Source of the DNA: Burkholderia sp. Leaf177
Lineage (GTDB): Bacteria; Pseudomonadota; Gammaproteobacteria; Burkholderiales; Burkholderiaceae
NCBI RefSeq assembly: GCF_001424345.1
Contig: NZ_LMPF01000022.1
Location: 54,122 to 118,121, forward strand
DNA length: 64,000 bases
Direction of reading: 5' to 3'
Shown here: in pieces, positions 62,833-64,000 of the stretch
How the letters are laid out: every line of letters starts with the position of its first letter
Numbering within the stretch: position 1 is the first letter of the stretch
Made by a program: the position numbers and the translations under genes
The notes under the pieces: model-generated
Seen by the model: the letters and a program-made list of their open reading frames with translations, nothing else
The model's database searches: none
Told to the model about the DNA's origin: nothing

Positions 62833-64000
62833 TCCAATCGGCGGTTTCGCCCGCATTAAGAACTTTTTTATCTCCTACGTTGAGACGAACTTCCGCATCT
62901 CCGACGCCGACGCCGCCGATCATCGACGGACCCTCCTGGAAACGGTCAACGTTCTTGCTACTGAACCGTATCTAGAACCTGTCCTTCGATATGAATCGCA
63001 TGAAGAGAAGCTTGAGGAAATGGCGGCACGAGCAGACGGGCCGCTTGCCCCTCTTTCTGGCGAGGGCCGCTGCGCGTTTGCGGAACTAGCGCTTTCCGGG
63101 TTGTTCGAAGGAGAGGATCAAGACGGGCCGATCCGACGCCGGTCCAATTACGCACCCTACCGGCATCAAGTGGAGATGCTCGCGCGTGGACTGCAATCCG
63201 GTCGTCCCGGCATCGTCACATCAGGCACCGGTTCAGGAAAAACCGAAAGTTTCATGCTACCCGTGCTTGCTGCGCTTGCGAATGAAGCGGTTAATTGGAA
63301 AGCGCCCCACGATAAATACCTTCAAGATGACTGGTGGAAAAAGCCAGGCTCCAAATGGTCCGGGAGGCGAGCAGGCGAGACGCGTCCTGCGGCAATTCGA
63401 GCGCTGGTGTTATACCCCATGAATGCGCTAGTCGAGGACCAAATGGTTCGTCTACGAAGAACTTTGGATTCCGAAGACGCGCGACATGTAATGGCCGATC
63501 GGTTCTTGGGAAATAAGATATTTTTTGGTCAATACACCAGCGCAACGCCGGTGACGGGTCATGAGACCCATCCGCGACTCGCGTCTGATAAAAAAGAGAA
63601 GGAACGACGCTCCCGTCGGGGAACTAAGCTGCGTGCGGCCATGCATGAAATCGAGCGTAACCAGTCCGCGGCTCGAACGCATGACGAACGGCAAAGGATA
63701 CAGTCGCAAGAAAGCGGAGATCGAAGACCGGATCTCACACGATACATATTCCCGTCCGCGGACGGAGGTGAAATGTCCTCGCGCTGGGACATGCAAGAGG
63801 CACCTCCAGACATATTGGTAACGAATGCGTCGATGCTTGGGGCAATGCTCTCACGCGAGGTAGAAGATCCTATCTTCGCTAAAACGCGCGATTGGCTTCT
63901 CTCGGGCGACCAATCCTATTTCTACCTGGTGTTTGACGAACTGCATCTTGTAAGAGGCTCCTCGGGGACCGAGGTTGCATTCCTCATCAAGGCGCTTATT
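62825..64000 (+). CDS. DEAD/DEAH-type helicase, probable DruE-like giant helicase (C-terminus outside window)
   Basis: GTG 62825 follows GAGGAAATACA and overlaps the upstream stop as GTGCTTGA. The frame is open to the edge (392 codons). Motifs in order: a Q-motif-like YAPYRHQVEMLARGL, Walker A TSGTGSGKTES near residue 132, motif Ia LVLYPMNALVEDQMVRLRR, motif Ib-like PDILVTNASMLGAML, and motif II VFDELHLVRGSSGTE near 371. TGSGKTES with YPMNAL and DELH is the style of the DUF1998-associated helicases such as DruE and DrmA. DruE proteins run to about 2000 residues. The presence of DUF1998 cannot be seen here. Confidence 0.85.
   Translation, partial: MLDPIGGFARIKNFFISYVETNFRISDADAADHRRTLLETVNVLATEPYLEPVLRYESHEEKLEEMAARADGPLAPLSGEGRCAFAELALSGLFEGEDQDGPIRRRSNYAPYRHQVEMLARGLQSGRPGIVTSGTGSGKTESFMLPVLAALANEAVNWKAPHDKYLQDDWWKKPGSKWSGRRAGETRPAAIRALVLYPMNALVEDQMVRLRRTLDSEDARHVMADRFLGNKIFFGQYTSATPVTGHETHPRLASDKKEKERRSRRGTKLRAAMHEIERNQSAARTHDERQRIQSQESGDRRPDLTRYIFPSADGGEMSSRWDMQEAPPDILVTNASMLGAMLSREVEDPIFAKTRDWLLSGDQSYFYLVFDELHLVRGSSGTEVAFLIKALI

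Overview
The window looks like part of a secondary replicon (megaplasmid or chromid) of a Burkholderiaceae bacterium, probably Paraburkholderia or Caballeronia. The grounds are a TrfA-type initiator beside parAB, large two-part tyrosine recombinases with a DUF3701-like N-terminus, H-NS proteins with lysine/alanine-rich tails, a VpsR-like sigma-54 activator, and GC-rich genes broken by AT-rich decayed stretches. The genus is an inference from protein style; no rRNA or tRNA gene was seen.

Left part (1-22 kb): a secreted phosphodiesterase cut by the window edge; a three-gene RND efflux operon with overlapping genes; a beta-propeller lipoprotein whose signal peptide carries an in-frame stop; a cyclic-nucleotide-binding regulator; a VpsR-like activator; and a broken IS66 transposase. 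Then follows a run of small plasmid-type and chromatin-type genes: a SET-domain lysine methyltransferase with a coupled Cys-rich ORF, an HExxH protein, an H-NS protein with two DNA-binding domains and a histone H1-like tail, a two-module XRE-like protein, DUF1488 and HU.

Replication core (22-30 kb): a gene-poor stretch with a fossil copy of the SET gene, then parB and parA on the minus strand, and a TrfA-like initiator diverging on the plus strand. Two identical 16-bp palindromes (candidate parS) lie in the last 150 bp of parB. Downstream of the initiator are five iterons at an exact 21-bp period, three more copies nearby (one inverted), a perfect DnaA box and an AT-rich segment: a near-textbook iteron origin.

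Right part (30-64 kb): accessory and defence region. A YhcG/DUF1016 nuclease precedes a tyrosine recombinase plus HU module. After a 1383-residue CheB-CheR-PAS-kinase-receiver protein and an amidase/quinone-oxidoreductase/LysR cluster come a HEPN protein and a 1794-residue nuclease-STAND ATPase that looks like an Avs/NLR-type antiphage sensor. A second recombinase plus HU module follows. Last are a Vsr endonuclease and a translationally overlapping operon (unknown 844 aa protein, coiled-coil protein, giant helicase running off the edge) resembling type II Druantia. The two recombinase modules share a conserved promoter and leader, and each sits beside defence genes, so they may have brought or maintained the defence island.
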